Source of the DNA: Coprococcus sp.
GTDB taxonomy: Bacteria; Bacillota; Clostridia; Lachnospirales; Lachnospiraceae
Reading direction: 5' to 3'
NCBI GenBank assembly: GCA_022793995.1
Contig: JAAWDY010000044.1
Location: 31,014-95,013 of the forward strand
Length of the DNA stretch: 64,000 nucleotides
The position numbers and the translations under genes were made by a program. Below are positions 44,084-56,764 of this stretch, piece by piece. The notes beneath the pieces are model-generated. The model made no database searches and had not been told where the DNA came from. It saw nothing but the letters and a program-made list of their open reading frames with translations. Each line of letters opens with the position of its first letter. Position 1 is the stretch's first letter.

Positions 44084-45964
44084 GTATACCATTAGTACTG
44101 AGATATCCGCAGGTGATACTCCAGATATCCGCGAGGCCTGTCCGATTGAAACAGGGCGATATTTTTTTAATTTCTGGACTGCTTCAATCCGAAGACTTTT
44201 GACTTTATCGTAATCTATATCTTCCGGTATTTTTCGCTTTTCTAATTTTTTAAATTGTTCCACTTGCTTCATCTGACGCATGATATATCCTTCATATTTA
44301 ATACTGATGTCAATCTGTTCCATCACATCAGAAGTAATATCAAGGGGGCGATTGCTATCGATTGGTTCTAATTGTTCATAAGCTATTTCTGGACGCTTAA
44401 TCAATTCAGCCAAAGTAGAACCTGACAGTAATCTTGTACTTCCGCAGGCGTCAAGTAATAACTGAACTTCTTTTGATGTACCCACATTTGTATGATGCAG
44501 CCGATTAATTTCTTCTTTTATCTTTTTTTCTTTTCTGAGAAGTTTTTCATAACGTTCATCAGAGATCAGGCCAATATCATGTCCTATTTTCGTCAAACGT
44601 TGATCTGCATTGTCCTGACGAAGCAAAAGTCTATATTCTGCTCTGGAAGTCATCATCCGATAAGGTTCATAATTTTCTTTTGTTACAAGATCATCAATTA
44701 ATACTCCTATATATGCTTGGGAACGATCTAAAATAAGTTGTTCCCTTCCTGCAATTTCCATAGCAGCATTAATACCTGCCAATAGTCCCTGAGCCGCAGC
44801 TTCTTCATATCCGGAACTCCCATTAAACTGCCCAGCGCTGAACAAACCTTTGATCTTTCTAAATTCTAACGTCGGATACAACTGTCTTGCGTCAATACAA
44901 TCATATTCTATGGCATATGCATTCCTGACAATTTTTACATTTTCAAGACCAGGCACAGTTCTGTACATTGTATACTGTACATCTTCCGGCAGAGAACTGG
45001 ACATTCCACCTACATACATCTCGTTCGTCTCTAAACCTTCTGGCTCGATAAATACCTGATGACGACTCTTATCAGCAAATTTGACGACCTTATCTTCAAT
45101 CGAAGGACAATATCTCGGCCCTGTTCCCTCAATCGTGCCTGAGAATAAAGGAGAACGATCAAGATTTGCCCGAATCACATCATGGGTCTTTTCATTTGTA
45201 TAAGTCAGCCAACAAGATTCCTGATCGATCTGTACATCATCAGGGGATGTTGTAAAAGAAAATGGTATGATCTTCTCATCACCAAATTGTTCTTCCATTT
45301 TACTAAAATCAATGCTTCTCTTATCAATTCTGGCAGGTGTCCCTGTCTTAAAGCGATACATAACAATGCCAAGCTCTTTTAAGCAGTCTGTCAAATAATT
45401 TGCTGCCTGAAGGCCATTTGGACCAGTATTCATACTCACATCACCGTAAATGCATCGTGCCATCAAATATGTTCCAGTGCATAAGATCACCGCGTCACAG
45501 TGATAAATCGTCCCTGAATAGGTTTGAACGCCTACAATTTTACCATTTTCTACAATTACGTGAACGACTTCCCCTTGTCTGACCTCCAGGTTTTCCTGAC
45601 TTTCAAGAGTCTGACGCATCAAATTGCTATATTTTTTCTTATCAGCCTGGGCGCGAAGAGAATGTACAGCTGGACCTTTTGATTTATTCAACATCTTAGA
45701 TTGAATAAATGCCCGATCGATCACTTTTCCCATCTCTCCGCCAAGCGCGTCGATCTCCCGCACAAGATGCCCCTTAGACGTTCCTCCTATATTCGGATTA
45801 CAAGGCATCATTGCAATACTTTCAATACTAACGGTAAAAATAAGTGTCTTAAGTCCCAATCTTGCGCACGCCAACGCTGCTTCGCAGCCTGCATGTCCAG
45901 CCCCGACTACAACAACTTGATACTCATCCTTATTTTCCCACACAGAACTTGCTGAAAATTTCAT
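44072..45964 (-). CDS. mnmG: tRNA uridine-34 5-carboxymethylaminomethyl synthesis protein MnmG
   Basis: A 630-aa FAD-binding protein that works with MnmE to modify wobble uridine 34 of certain tRNAs. The FAD loop is [21 protein letters not shown] (about 17-37), and the family motifs [33 protein letters not shown] and [21 protein letters not shown] are present. The length is normal. Its first 35 bp overlap the end of mnmE. The last codons run into a 32-bp repeat. Confidence 0.97.
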   Translation of the reverse strand: MKFSASSVWENKDEYQVVVVGAGHAGCEAALACARLGLKTLIFTVSIESIAMMPCNPNIGGTSKGHLVREIDALGGEMGKVIDRAFIQSKMLNKSKGPAVHSLRAQADKKKYSNLMRQTLESQENLEVRQGEVVHVIVENGKIVGVQTYSGTIYHCDAVILCTGTYLMARCIYGDVSMNTGPNGLQAANYLTDCLKELGIVMYRFKTGTPARIDKRSIDFSKMEEQFGDEKIIPFSFTTSPDDVQIDQESCWLTYTNEKTHDVIRANLDRSPLFSGTIEGTGPRYCPSIEDKVVKFADKSRHQVFIEPEGLETNEMYVGGMSSSLPEDVQYTMYRTVPGLENVKIVRNAYAIEYDCIDARQLYPTLEFRKIKGLFSAGQFNGSSGYEEAAAQGLLAGINAAMEIAGREQLILDRSQAYIGVLIDDLVTKENYEPYRMMTSRAEYRLLLRQDNADQRLTKIGHDIGLISDERYEKLLRKEKKIKEEINRLHHTNVGTSKEVQLLLDACGSTRLLSGSTLAELIKRPEIAYEQLEPIDSNRPLDITSDVMEQIDISIKYEGYIMRQMKQVEQFKKLEKRKIPEDIDYDKVKSLRIEAVQKLKKYRPVSIGQASRISGVSPADISVLMVYLHC

Positions 45965-47309
45965 TTACCAAATCCTCTCCCATCGATTCTCCTGTGATCC
46001 TTCCCAAGGCTTCATACGCATCCATCAAGTCGATCGTATAAAAATCCTCTGAAAGTAAATGATCTATACTTTCAATCACTTTTTCCAAACTCTTATACGC
46101 ATCATTAAGCGCTGCCAGATGTCTGGAATTTGTAATATATATCTCATCATTAAATGAAATCTCACCCTGATAAAACATTTCCTTAATCAATCCTGTAAGT
46201 TCCATCATCCCTGTTTCCTGTTTTGCTGAAACATGAACAATCGGTTTCTTTATCCACTTTTTGACCTCCGTTTCATCAATCACTGTGGATAAGTCTGATT
46301 TATTAAACAAAATAATAACACGTTTTTCCTGTATCATGTTGATAATCTCAAAATCATTTTCATTCAAAGGAAGTGAAGCATCGATCACATAGAGTATCAA
46401 ATCCGCAGACTCAGCGCTTGATTTTGCTCTGTCCACTCCTATTTTTTCTACGATATCTTGTGTATTATGGATTCCTGCTGTGTCGACTACATTCAAGGTA
46501 ATCCCTTCAAGCTGAATACTTTCTTCTAATATATCTCTGGTTGTACCCGCGACATCTGTCACGATTGCACGTTCCTGCCCTGTTAAAACATTAAGAAGTG
46601 AAGATTTTCCTGCATTTGGTTTTCCTAAAATCACAGTCTTTATCCCTTCTTTTGCAATTTTTCCGTCATTTGATGTTAAAAGCAACTTTTTTATTTCTTT
46701 CAATATATCATTTACTACTACTCGAAGTTTATCTCCATATCCTTCCATATCAATATGCTCAGGATCATCAAGAGCTGTCTCAATATAAGCAGTATGATAA
46801 ATTATTTTATTTCTTATCTCGCCAATTATTTTCTTCACTGAACCTTTTAACTGATTTAAAGAGCTTTGCAGGGCAAAATCATTTTTTGACTGGATAATAT
46901 CCATGACTGCCTCCGCCTGAGATAGGTCAATTCTTCCATTCAAAAAAGCCCTTTTAGAAAACTCTCCTGGGTCGGCCGGACGAGCTCCGTTCTTTATCAC
47001 AGTATCCAAAATTCGTTTTGTTACATATATTCCACCATGGCAGTCAATCTCCACAGTATCTTCCCCAGTATAACTTTGAGGTCCTTTCATAAGAACCACC
47101 AGAACCTCGTCGATCATTTCATCTCCATCTTCAATAAAACCATAATGAACCGTATGGCTTTTCTGTGTAGAAATGAGTTTTCCACATTTTCCCCTATATA
47201 TTTTATCAATAATTGACAACGCTTCTTCACCGCTAATCCTTACGATTCCAATTCCTGAATTTGAAGCAGCCGTGGAGATCGCTGCTATCGTTTCTGTCTG
47301 ATAACCCAT
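45930..47309 (-). CDS. mnmE: tRNA modification GTPase MnmE
   Basis: A 459-aa potassium-activated GTPase, partner of MnmG. The N-terminal folate-binding domain precedes a helical domain and an inserted G domain with [12 protein letters not shown] (P-loop, about 225-236), [16 protein letters not shown] and NKSD. The C-terminus ends CVGK, the conserved CxGK motif with the catalytic-site cysteine. It overlaps mnmG by 35 bp, implying coupled translation. Confidence 0.97.
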   Translation of the reverse strand: MGYQTETIAAISTAASNSGIGIVRISGEEALSIIDKIYRGKCGKLISTQKSHTVHYGFIEDGDEMIDEVLVVLMKGPQSYTGEDTVEIDCHGGIYVTKRILDTVIKNGARPADPGEFSKRAFLNGRIDLSQAEAVMDIIQSKNDFALQSSLNQLKGSVKKIIGEIRNKIIYHTAYIETALDDPEHIDMEGYGDKLRVVVNDILKEIKKLLLTSNDGKIAKEGIKTVILGKPNAGKSSLLNVLTGQERAIVTDVAGTTRDILEESIQLEGITLNVVDTAGIHNTQDIVEKIGVDRAKSSAESADLILYVIDASLPLNENDFEIINMIQEKRVIILFNKSDLSTVIDETEVKKWIKKPIVHVSAKQETGMMELTGLIKEMFYQGEISFNDEIYITNSRHLAALNDAYKSLEKVIESIDHLLSEDFYTIDLMDAYEALGRITGESMGEDLVNEIFSKFCVGK

Positions 47310-47382
47310 TCAAAACACCTCTTCTATCTACAAAAGGAGGCGGTTCTTCTTAAAGTACCGTCCCCCTTTTCTATACCGTCTC

Positions 47383-48291
47383 CTATCGTCTGTTCGGAGT
47401 CACTACAACTCTTCTGTATGGCTCTTCCCCTTCACTGTGTGTGGAAACCCTGTCGTCTGCTTGAAGTGCAGAATGAATGATTCTGCGTTCATATGGATTC
47501 ATCGGTTCCAAAGATACCGGCTTCCTGCTTCGTTTTACCTTATAAGCAATATTCTTTGCAAGATTTTCCAATGTTTGTTTTCTTCTTCTTCTATAATCCT
47601 CTGTATCAAGCTTAACCCGGACATATCCTTCCTGGGATTTATTTGCTACCCGGTTCGTCAGATATTGCAGCGAATCCAAGGTTTGCCCACGTTTCCCAAT
47701 CAGAATCCCCATATTATCCCCGCTCATCTCAATATCAAGGACTCCGTCGCTATCGATTTTTGAATTGATCTCCACACCGGACATTCCCATAGCCTTTAGG
47801 ACATCTAATAAGAATTTCTCACATATCTTCTGCGTTCCTTCTGTTACAGCGGCAATGTCAAGTTCTTTCTTTTCTGGTTTTGTCTCTTCCTTTTTTTCTT
47901 CTCTCTTCTTTTCTTTTTTAGGATCCTTATTATAAGATTCTTTAGGTTCCTTTTTTGTTTCTTTCTTTATTTCTTTGCCGCTTTCTTTATGATTTTCCTT
48001 ATGATTTTCTTTATGATTCTTTTTCGGTTCTTTCTTTACATCTCTTTTTTCTTTTTTATCGAAAGATGAAATTTCTTCTGAAAGTTTGATCGCTTCGATA
48101 ACTGGCTCTTCCTCTTCTTCCTTCTTTCGGCGAGCTCTTATTACAGCCTGTTTACTTCCGATTCCAAGAAAACCGGCGCTTCCTTTTTCAATCACGTCAT
48201 ATTCCATCTCGTCACTCGCTACGCCGAGTTGTATGGAAGCTTCTGTAATCGCATCATTTAACGTTTTCGCTGACACTGTAATTTCTTTCAT
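47383..48291 (-). CDS. jag: RNA-binding protein Jag/KhpB
   Basis: A 302-aa protein with a Jag_N domain (about 1-50; VSAKTLNDAITEASIQLG), a long Lys/Glu linker with KENHKENHKES repeats (about 90-150), a KH domain (about 165-240; GILIGKRGQTLDSLQYLTNRV) and an R3H domain (about 245-300; MNPYERRIIHSALQ). It binds small RNAs and mRNAs with KhpA and affects division in relatives. The linker is longer and more repetitive than usual. It follows yidC by 14 bp as in most Firmicutes. Confidence 0.95.
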   Translation of the reverse strand: MKEITVSAKTLNDAITEASIQLGVASDEMEYDVIEKGSAGFLGIGSKQAVIRARRKKEEEEEPVIEAIKLSEEISSFDKKEKRDVKKEPKKNHKENHKENHKESGKEIKKETKKEPKESYNKDPKKEKKREEKKEETKPEKKELDIAAVTEGTQKICEKFLLDVLKAMGMSGVEINSKIDSDGVLDIEMSGDNMGILIGKRGQTLDSLQYLTNRVANKSQEGYVRVKLDTEDYRRRRKQTLENLAKNIAYKVKRSRKPVSLEPMNPYERRIIHSALQADDRVSTHSEGEEPYRRVVVTPNRR

Positions 48292-48305
48292 CGTTCCCCT
48301 GCCTC

Positions 48306-49553
48306 CTACTTATTACTCTCATTAAAACGTTTGACCATATTAGCCTTAGCCGCCAGGCTTCCTTCCTTAGCATTCGCATTCTGCCGTTTTGCCGCTTCAA
48401 GTTTTTCTTCACGCATTAGTTCGTCTTCTATCGTTTTTGTCTTTTTCTGCGCCATTTGGTTCAAATTCCTGGCGTCAACTTCTTTTTTATTCTTTCTCTT
48501 CTTTTCTGCTTTTGCCTTATTTTTTTCAATCAATACTTCAACAGGTATCTTATTTAGATAATGGTTAATAAAAAATGTCTGTACAGTACGCACCACCGCG
48601 CTCACAACCCAGTAGATTCCAAGGCCTGTCGGAAGTGTAAAACACATGAACACAGAAATCAAAGGAAACATGATATTCATGCTTCTCATTGTAGCGTTCA
48701 TCTGACTATTTGCTTCAATACTATTATTTGTCTGCGTAGACACCTTTACGCTGAGATACTGTGTAAGGCCGGACAAAACTGGAATTAAAACTGCAGCGAT
48801 AACAATTCCAATAGCCCCTGCCGCAAGTCCGCTTCGGATCAGCGCCATGGGAGCCTCCGCAATATCAAGCCCCAAAAAATAATTCATATGGTTGAGCTGT
48901 TCCATCGTAGACTCAATCGTATTCTCAAGGTGCGGGAACTTATCGATCAAAGTATCCCATGTTGAAGACTGAAATTTATAAAGAGCATCGATCAAAATAT
49001 TCGTATTAGAATAATCATACTTTGAAGGATCCATAAGGATCGGTTGTTCCTTGCCGATCGCCTCCATGATCTTCTGCCATCCATCTGTCGCCATGATTCC
49101 ATTCAAAAGCGGTGTATATACCTCTTTTACCTGACCTACATAGGCCGGAATTGCACGGATCACATACCACATGGCCCAGAGAAACGGAAGCTGGATAAAC
49201 ATAGATGAACATCCGCCCATCGGTGAAGTTCCATATTTTTCATAAAGCAGGTTCGTTTCTTCCTGCATCTTTTGCACGGAAACCTGATCTTTCTTTCCCT
49301 GGTATTTTTTCTGAATTTTCTGGAGTTCCGGATTCATAATGGAACTGATCCTTGTAAATTTCTGCGACTTGACCGTAAGCGGGATCATAAGTGTATAAAT
49401 AACGATTGTCAAAAGTATGATACAAACGCCAATATTTTGAACTCCAAATACATTGTTCATCACTTGATAGATTCCATCCATAATCTTACCAAGCAGCCAG
49501 GCGGCTTGTCCGATAATCGGAGTCCCCACCTGTGTCATTAAAATACCTGTCAT
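48306..49553 (-). CDS. yidC: Membrane protein insertase YidC/Oxa1
   Basis: A 415-aa Oxa1-type insertase that places membrane proteins with or without SecYEG. ATG 49553 follows GGAGGAAAG; an ATG at 49592 lacks a site. The conserved helices are visible: VCIILLTIVIYTLMIPLTVKSQKF, the long cytoplasmic coiled coil (MNPELQKIQKKYQGKKDQ, about 75-92) and GGCSSMFIQLPFLWAMWYVI. No lipoprotein signal is present, as in clostridial forms. The basic C-terminal tail probably contacts ribosomes. Confidence 0.96.
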   Translation of the reverse strand: MTGILMTQVGTPIIGQAAWLLGKIMDGIYQVMNNVFGVQNIGVCIILLTIVIYTLMIPLTVKSQKFTRISSIMNPELQKIQKKYQGKKDQVSVQKMQEETNLLYEKYGTSPMGGCSSMFIQLPFLWAMWYVIRAIPAYVGQVKEVYTPLLNGIMATDGWQKIMEAIGKEQPILMDPSKYDYSNTNILIDALYKFQSSTWDTLIDKFPHLENTIESTMEQLNHMNYFLGLDIAEAPMALIRSGLAAGAIGIVIAAVLIPVLSGLTQYLSVKVSTQTNNSIEANSQMNATMRSMNIMFPLISVFMCFTLPTGLGIYWVVSAVVRTVQTFFINHYLNKIPVEVLIEKNKAKAEKKRKNKKEVDARNLNQMAQKKTKTIEDELMREEKLEAAKRQNANAKEGSLAAKANMVKRFNESNK

Positions 49554-49600
49554 ATTCTTTCCTCCATAAGTTTTTCCTCCAAATCTAGGCATATTACATC

Positions 49601-49813
49601 TTACGGCACCGGATCATATCCTCCTTTTGAAAAAGGATTACAACGAATGATCCTCCATATTGTAAGTATCCCTCCCTTAAACGCACCGTATTTTTCAACT
49701 GCTTCCAGTGCATATTCGGAACAAGTCGGTATATAGATACAATGTGTAGTTGTCTTTAAAGGGGATAGATACTTCCTGTAAAAGCGTATCAAATATAAGA
49801 ACAGTCTTTTCAT
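49601..49813 (-). CDS. yidD: Membrane protein insertion efficiency factor YidD
   Basis: A 70-aa protein reading [19 protein letters not shown] and [21 protein letters not shown], then [16 protein letters not shown], the invariant YidD pattern. AAGAGG precedes ATG 49813. A start at 49864 would run back almost to rnpA. It aids YidC, which is the next gene. Confidence 0.94.
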   Translation of the reverse strand: MKRLFLYLIRFYRKYLSPLKTTTHCIYIPTCSEYALEAVEKYGAFKGGILTIWRIIRCNPFSKGGYDPVP

Positions 49814-49867
49814 TTTCCGATGCCTCTTTGCACATCCATCTTTTTGATGTGCTGAACTGAACACGCG

Positions 49868-50209
49868 TCAGTCCGAATTTACTACATTATGGAGCTTTCC
49901 CAAGTGCATAAGAGCGCTTTCGATTTCCCTGTAATTTTTATCCTTTGCCGTCACTCTCGCAATGACCACAATATCGAATCCACACTGGAAATGATCCTCC
50001 TGCAGCCTGTAACTTTCTCTGATCAGTCGGGTCAGTCGATGTCTTATAATACTATTGCCCACTTTCCTGCTCACAGAAATCCCAATTCTGTTTCTCCCAA
50101 GTTCATTTTTCAGAAGATACATTACAAGATATTTATTTCCATATGACCGGCCATTTCGATAGACCTTCTGGAAATCCCTGTTTTTCTTCAACGATTCAGA
50201 AAATATCAT
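49868..50209 (-). CDS. rnpA: Ribonuclease P protein component
   Basis: A 113-aa basic protein, the protein subunit of RNase P that trims tRNA 5' ends. ATG 50209 follows AGGAGA; the reading frame is open upstream but without a good site. It has FQKVYRNGRSYGNKYLVMYLL and RIGISVSRKVGNSIIRHRLTRLIRESYR (about 50-77), the RNA-binding RNR motif. It lies between rpmH and yidD as usual. Confidence 0.95.
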   Translation of the reverse strand: MIFSESLKKNRDFQKVYRNGRSYGNKYLVMYLLKNELGRNRIGISVSRKVGNSIIRHRLTRLIRESYRLQEDHFQCGFDIVVIARVTAKDKNYREIESALMHLGKLHNVVNSD

Positions 50210-50264
50210 TCTTTTTCTCCTGAAACCTATTTTTTTATAGAAGAAAAGGCCACAAAAATGCGGC

Positions 50265-50399
50265 CTACGCTGATAATACCTTTCTTCCTTTTGCTCTTCT
50301 TGCTGCAAGAACTTTTCTTCCGCCTGCAGTGCTCATTCTAGCTCTAAATCCATGTACTTTGGATCTTGAACGCTTCTTTGGCTGGAATGTCATTTTCAT
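50265..50399 (-). CDS. rpmH: 50S ribosomal protein L34
   Basis: A 44-aa ribosomal protein: [18 protein letters not shown] is followed by [20 protein letters not shown] and RKVLSA, a perfect L34 pattern. ATG 50399 follows AGGAGGTG. The upstream open frame to 50519 is not coding. It begins the rpmH-rnpA-yidD-yidC-jag-mnmE-mnmG-rsmG series and has a strong promoter. Confidence 0.98.
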   Translation of the reverse strand: MKMTFQPKKRSRSKVHGFRARMSTAGGRKVLAARRAKGRKVLSA

Positions 50400-50481
50400 T
50401 GATATCCACCTCCTGTCCTGGTTTTTCAAACAGATAATTTTATCTGTATATTTCTGAATTATTTTTAAGACATCGTCTTTA

Positions 50482-50510
50482 ATTATATTCAAAAAATGCC
50501 TTTGCGTCAA
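50482..50510 (-). promoter_or_regulatory. Promoter of rpmH
   Basis: On the minus strand TTGACG and TATAAT are exactly 17 bp apart, 83 bp before the rpmH ATG. Confidence 0.8.
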
Positions 50511-50537
50511 GCAAAACAAGGCTTTTTTATTTTTTAC

Positions 50538-50646
50538 TTATCCACAATTTGTTGATAATTATGTTGATAACTTTTTTATAAGAAGTCGATAATCATTTTT
50601 TTCATGTTTATAAAGCATTTTTTATATACTTTCCGATGTTGATAAT
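50538..50646. promoter_or_regulatory. oriC: DnaA-box cluster, oriC part upstream of dnaA
   Basis: A perfect DnaA box TTATCCACA lies at 50538-50546. TTATCAACA boxes lie on the other strand at 50550-50558, 50562-50570 and 50638-50646. The 50400-50758 stretch between rpmH and dnaA has no gene and is AT-rich, as in the Bacillus-type bipartite origin. Confidence 0.85.
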
Positions 50647-50666
50647 TCATATCAACGGATTTTTCA

Positions 50667-50695
50667 TTGATTCTCCTTTCATTTTAATGTAGAAT
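50667..50695 (+). promoter_or_regulatory. Promoter of dnaA
   Basis: TTGATT and TAGAAT are 17 bp apart, 64 bp before the chosen dnaA ATG. DnaA boxes just upstream suggest autoregulation. Confidence 0.65.
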
Positions 50696-50758
50696 ATAGT
50701 TGTACAAGTATGAAATTTACCTTATGTGGACGTAATAATAAACAGAATGGAGCAGCAC

Positions 50759-52168
50759 ATGGAGACGATGAAAAAAAACTGGCTTACAATTATTCAAAAG
50801 TTAAAAGAAGAATATTTTTTATCAAATATCTCCTTTGAGACGTGGATACGTCCACTGGAAATATATGATATCGCTGACAATATTTTATACCTGTCCGTTC
50901 CATTTAAGGCAAGTATCGAACATATCCGGAACAAATATCTTCTTCCTTTGCAAGTTTGCATCGCAGAAGTAACCGGAGTGGAATATGATATTACTTTCAT
51001 TGCCAAGGATATGACGGAAACTGAATTGTCTCTATATCATATTCCAAGTAAACCTTTAGCAAATGAAGAATCTTCTTTAAAGAATAAAAGAATGGCTTCC
51101 TCTCCCAATATGTCGAACTTGAATCCAAAATATACGTTCGACACATTTGTCGTAGGAGGAAATAATAATTTTGCCCACGCTGCCTCCCTTGCCGTAGCGG
51201 AATCTCCGGGAGAAGTCTATAACCCTCTTTTTTTGTACGGAGGAGTGGGGCTTGGCAAGACCCATCTCATGCATTCCGTTGCCCACTACATTTTGACGAA
51301 AGATCCACTAAAAAAAGTACTATATGTCACCAGCGAAGTATTTACGAATGAACTGATTGATGCGATTCGTACCGGTAAAAATGGAAATGAAAGCGCCATG
51401 ACTGCATTCCGTAATAAATACAGAAATAACGATGTCCTTCTGATCGACGACGTCCAGTTTATTATCGGAAAGGAAAGTACGCAGGAAGAATTTTTCCATA
51501 CTTTTAACCACCTTCATAATTCTGGAAAACAGATCATCATCTCCAGCGATAAACCTCCGAAAGATATGGAAACCTTGGAGGCGCGGCTAAAGTCCCGTTT
51601 TGAATGGGGCCTGATCGCAGATATATCCGCTCCGAATTATGAAACCCGTATGGCAATCCTCTACCGAAAAATAGAACTGGACCATCTGGAACGATACAAT
51701 ATACCGGAAGAAGTCCTAAACTATATAGCGACCAACATTAAAACGAATATCCGTGAATTGGAAGGCGCTCTCAATAAGCTTATCGCCCTGTACCGCATTA
51801 ATTTTACAGAAAGGAATCTGGATATTTCACTTGCTTCAGAAGCTTTAAAAGATATGATATCTCCCAATGAAAACAGAGTCATCACCCCTGAATTTATCAT
51901 TGAGATCGTTTCTGAACATTTTAATATTCCGATCAAGGACTTAAAAAGCAATAAAAGAAGTGCTGATATCGCAAATGCCAGACAAATCGCTATGTATTTA
52001 TGCCGGAAAATGACTGACACTCCCCTTAAGACCATAGGTCTCCTCCTGGGAGGACGCGACCACTCTACTGTGAATCACGGTGTGGATAAAGTGGCGAATG
52101 AGGTGGAAAAGAACGAAGCTTTCCGTAATACCATTGATATCCTTAATAAGAAGATTAATCCAGCATAA
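50759..52168 (+). CDS. dnaA: Replication initiator DnaA
   Basis: A protein of about 469 aa that opens the origin. Several in-frame starts exist (50726 GTG, 50747, 50759 and 50768 ATG); 50759 has GGAG 6 nt before it. Domain I is at the N-terminus (about 1-80), then the AAA+ domain with Walker A FLYGGVGLGKTHLMHS (about 155-170), Walker B VLLIDDVQFI and sensor regions, and domain IV with the DNA-binding signature GGRDHSTVNHGVDKV near residue 435. It lies between two DnaA-box clusters. Confidence 0.97.
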   Translation: METMKKNWLTIIQKLKEEYFLSNISFETWIRPLEIYDIADNILYLSVPFKASIEHIRNKYLLPLQVCIAEVTGVEYDITFIAKDMTETELSLYHIPSKPLANEESSLKNKRMASSPNMSNLNPKYTFDTFVVGGNNNFAHAASLAVAESPGEVYNPLFLYGGVGLGKTHLMHSVAHYILTKDPLKKVLYVTSEVFTNELIDAIRTGKNGNESAMTAFRNKYRNNDVLLIDDVQFIIGKESTQEEFFHTFNHLHNSGKQIIISSDKPPKDMETLEARLKSRFEWGLIADISAPNYETRMAILYRKIELDHLERYNIPEEVLNYIATNIKTNIRELEGALNKLIALYRINFTERNLDISLASEALKDMISPNENRVITPEFIIEIVSEHFNIPIKDLKSNKRSADIANARQIAMYLCRKMTDTPLKTIGLLLGGRDHSTVNHGVDKVANEVEKNEAFRNTIDILNKKINPA

Positions 52169-52171
52169 GAA

Positions 52172-52276
52172 TTATCCAAGCTTCTTAAACAACCATTTTC
52201 TTCTATATCAACAGGGTTATCCAACTCTGAAGTACTTCATTTTCAAGGGGTTAAAGTACTTACCAACATATCAACA
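52172..52276. promoter_or_regulatory. oriC: DnaA-box cluster between dnaA and dnaN, second oriC part
   Basis: Box-like sequences TTATCCAAG (52172-52180), ATATCAACA (52205-52213), TTATCCAAC (52217-52225) and ATATCAACA (52268-52276) are followed by an AT-rich tract (about 52295-52330) that could be the unwinding element. Confidence 0.75.
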
Positions 52277-52352
52277 TCCCCTATTAAGTATGATAAGAAT
52301 TTATTTTATATATTTATAAATATTTCGCGCGTTGAAAGGAGTTATCAAAGTA

Positions 52353-53462
52353 ATGAAAATTAAATGTCAAAAATCAGACCTTGTAAAGGGAGTAAGCATT
52401 GTATCAAAAGCAGTCCCTACCAAAACCACAATGCCGATTCTTGAATGTATTTTAATTGACGCCACAACCAATATTATTAAATTTACTGCAAACGATATGG
52501 AACTTGGCATCGAGACTGTCGTGGAAGGAGAGATTGAACAAAAAGGAATGATAGCGCTTGACGCTAAAATATTTTCTGATATTGTAAGAAAGATTCCTGA
52601 TAATGAGACGGTCATCGAAAGCGATGAGAATCTCCAGATTATGATTACGTGTGAAAAATCAAAATTTAATATCTCAGGTAAATCAGGAGAAGATTTTTCT
52701 TATCTTCCGTACATTGAGAAGGAAGAGCCTGTCGTGATTTCACAGTTTACACTGAAAGAAGTCATCCGACAGACCATCTTTTCTATCGCTGACAATGACA
52801 GTAATAAACTAATGGGTGGAGAACTTTTTGAAATAAATGAAAATATGATGAGAGTGATCTCGCTTGATGGCCACCGTATTTCAATCCGGAAGATCGAACT
52901 GAAGAATCCGTATGATTTTAAGAAAGTGGTAGTCCCGGGAAAGACGCTCATGGAGATCAGCAAGATTCTTTCCGGTGAAGTGGAGAGTGAAGTGAGTATC
53001 TATTTGACGGATAATCATATTGTATTTGAATTTGACAAAACAGTCGTGGTATCCCGTTTGATCGACGGTGAATATTTCCGTGTGGATCAGATGCTCTCCA
53101 ATGATTATGAGACAAAAGTAACCATGAATAAGCGTGAACTTTTGAATTGTATCGATAGGGCGACTCTTCTGGTGAAAGAAGGGGACAAAAAGCCAATCAT
53201 CATGAATATTCTAGATGAAGTGATGGAACTAAAGATTAAATCTCAGCTTGGGACTATGGATGAGGAAATCATGATCGACAAGGAAGGGAAGGATCTGATG
53301 ATTGGGTTTAACCCCAAGTTTTTGATCGACGCTTTGCGCGTGATCGACGATGAGGAAATCGATCTCTATTTCATGAATGCAAAGGCGCCTTGTTTTATCA
53401 AAGATGAAAATGAAAAATATATATATCTTATACTTCCTGTTAATTTTAATGGAATAGCATAG
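52353..53462 (+). CDS. dnaN: DNA polymerase III beta sliding clamp
   Basis: A 369-aa ring clamp that tethers the replicative polymerase to DNA. The ATG at 52353 is favoured over the TTG at 52332 because GAAAGGAG lies between them. It starts MKIKCQKSDLVKGVSIVSKAV, has MPILECILIDA (about 26-36), and ends YLILPVNFNGIA, the usual C-terminal motif. It is followed by the S4 protein gene. Confidence 0.96.
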   Translation: MKIKCQKSDLVKGVSIVSKAVPTKTTMPILECILIDATTNIIKFTANDMELGIETVVEGEIEQKGMIALDAKIFSDIVRKIPDNETVIESDENLQIMITCEKSKFNISGKSGEDFSYLPYIEKEEPVVISQFTLKEVIRQTIFSIADNDSNKLMGGELFEINENMMRVISLDGHRISIRKIELKNPYDFKKVVVPGKTLMEISKILSGEVESEVSIYLTDNHIVFEFDKTVVVSRLIDGEYFRVDQMLSNDYETKVTMNKRELLNCIDRATLLVKEGDKKPIIMNILDEVMELKIKSQLGTMDEEIMIDKEGKDLMIGFNPKFLIDALRVIDDEEIDLYFMNAKAPCFIKDENEKYIYLILPVNFNGIA

Positions 53463-53486
53463 TGTACAAGACGGAGGAATAAAAAG

Positions 53487-53696
53487 ATGGAAACGCTAAA
53501 ATTAAGAGATGATTTCATTAAACTTGGGCAGGCCTTAAAAGCCGTGGGTTATGTGGATTCCGGTATTGAAGCAAAAGAAGTTATTATAGACGGGTTAGTA
53601 AAAGTGAATGGTGAAGTTGACACAAGGCGTGGAAGAAAACTTTATGACGGCGACGTCGTCCAGTATGACGGAAAAGAAATAAAAATCCAAAAATAA
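53487..53696 (+). CDS. S4-domain RNA-binding protein (YaaA type)
   Basis: A 69-aa protein with a single S4 RNA-binding domain: LRDDFIKLGQALKAVGYVDSG, EAKEVIIDGLVKVNGEVDTRRGRKL and GDVVQYDGKEI. This tiny gene is nearly always found between dnaN and recF in Firmicutes. It is thought to act in ribosome assembly, though I infer that from the family only. Confidence 0.93.
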   Translation: METLKLRDDFIKLGQALKAVGYVDSGIEAKEVIIDGLVKVNGEVDTRRGRKLYDGDVVQYDGKEIKIQK

Positions 53697-53717
53697 AATG
53701 GATGAGTTGGTGCGCGT

Positions 53718-56736
<3,019 letters not shown>

Positions 56737-56764
56737 TGCGCTGTAGCAGGAAGGAGACCGATAA

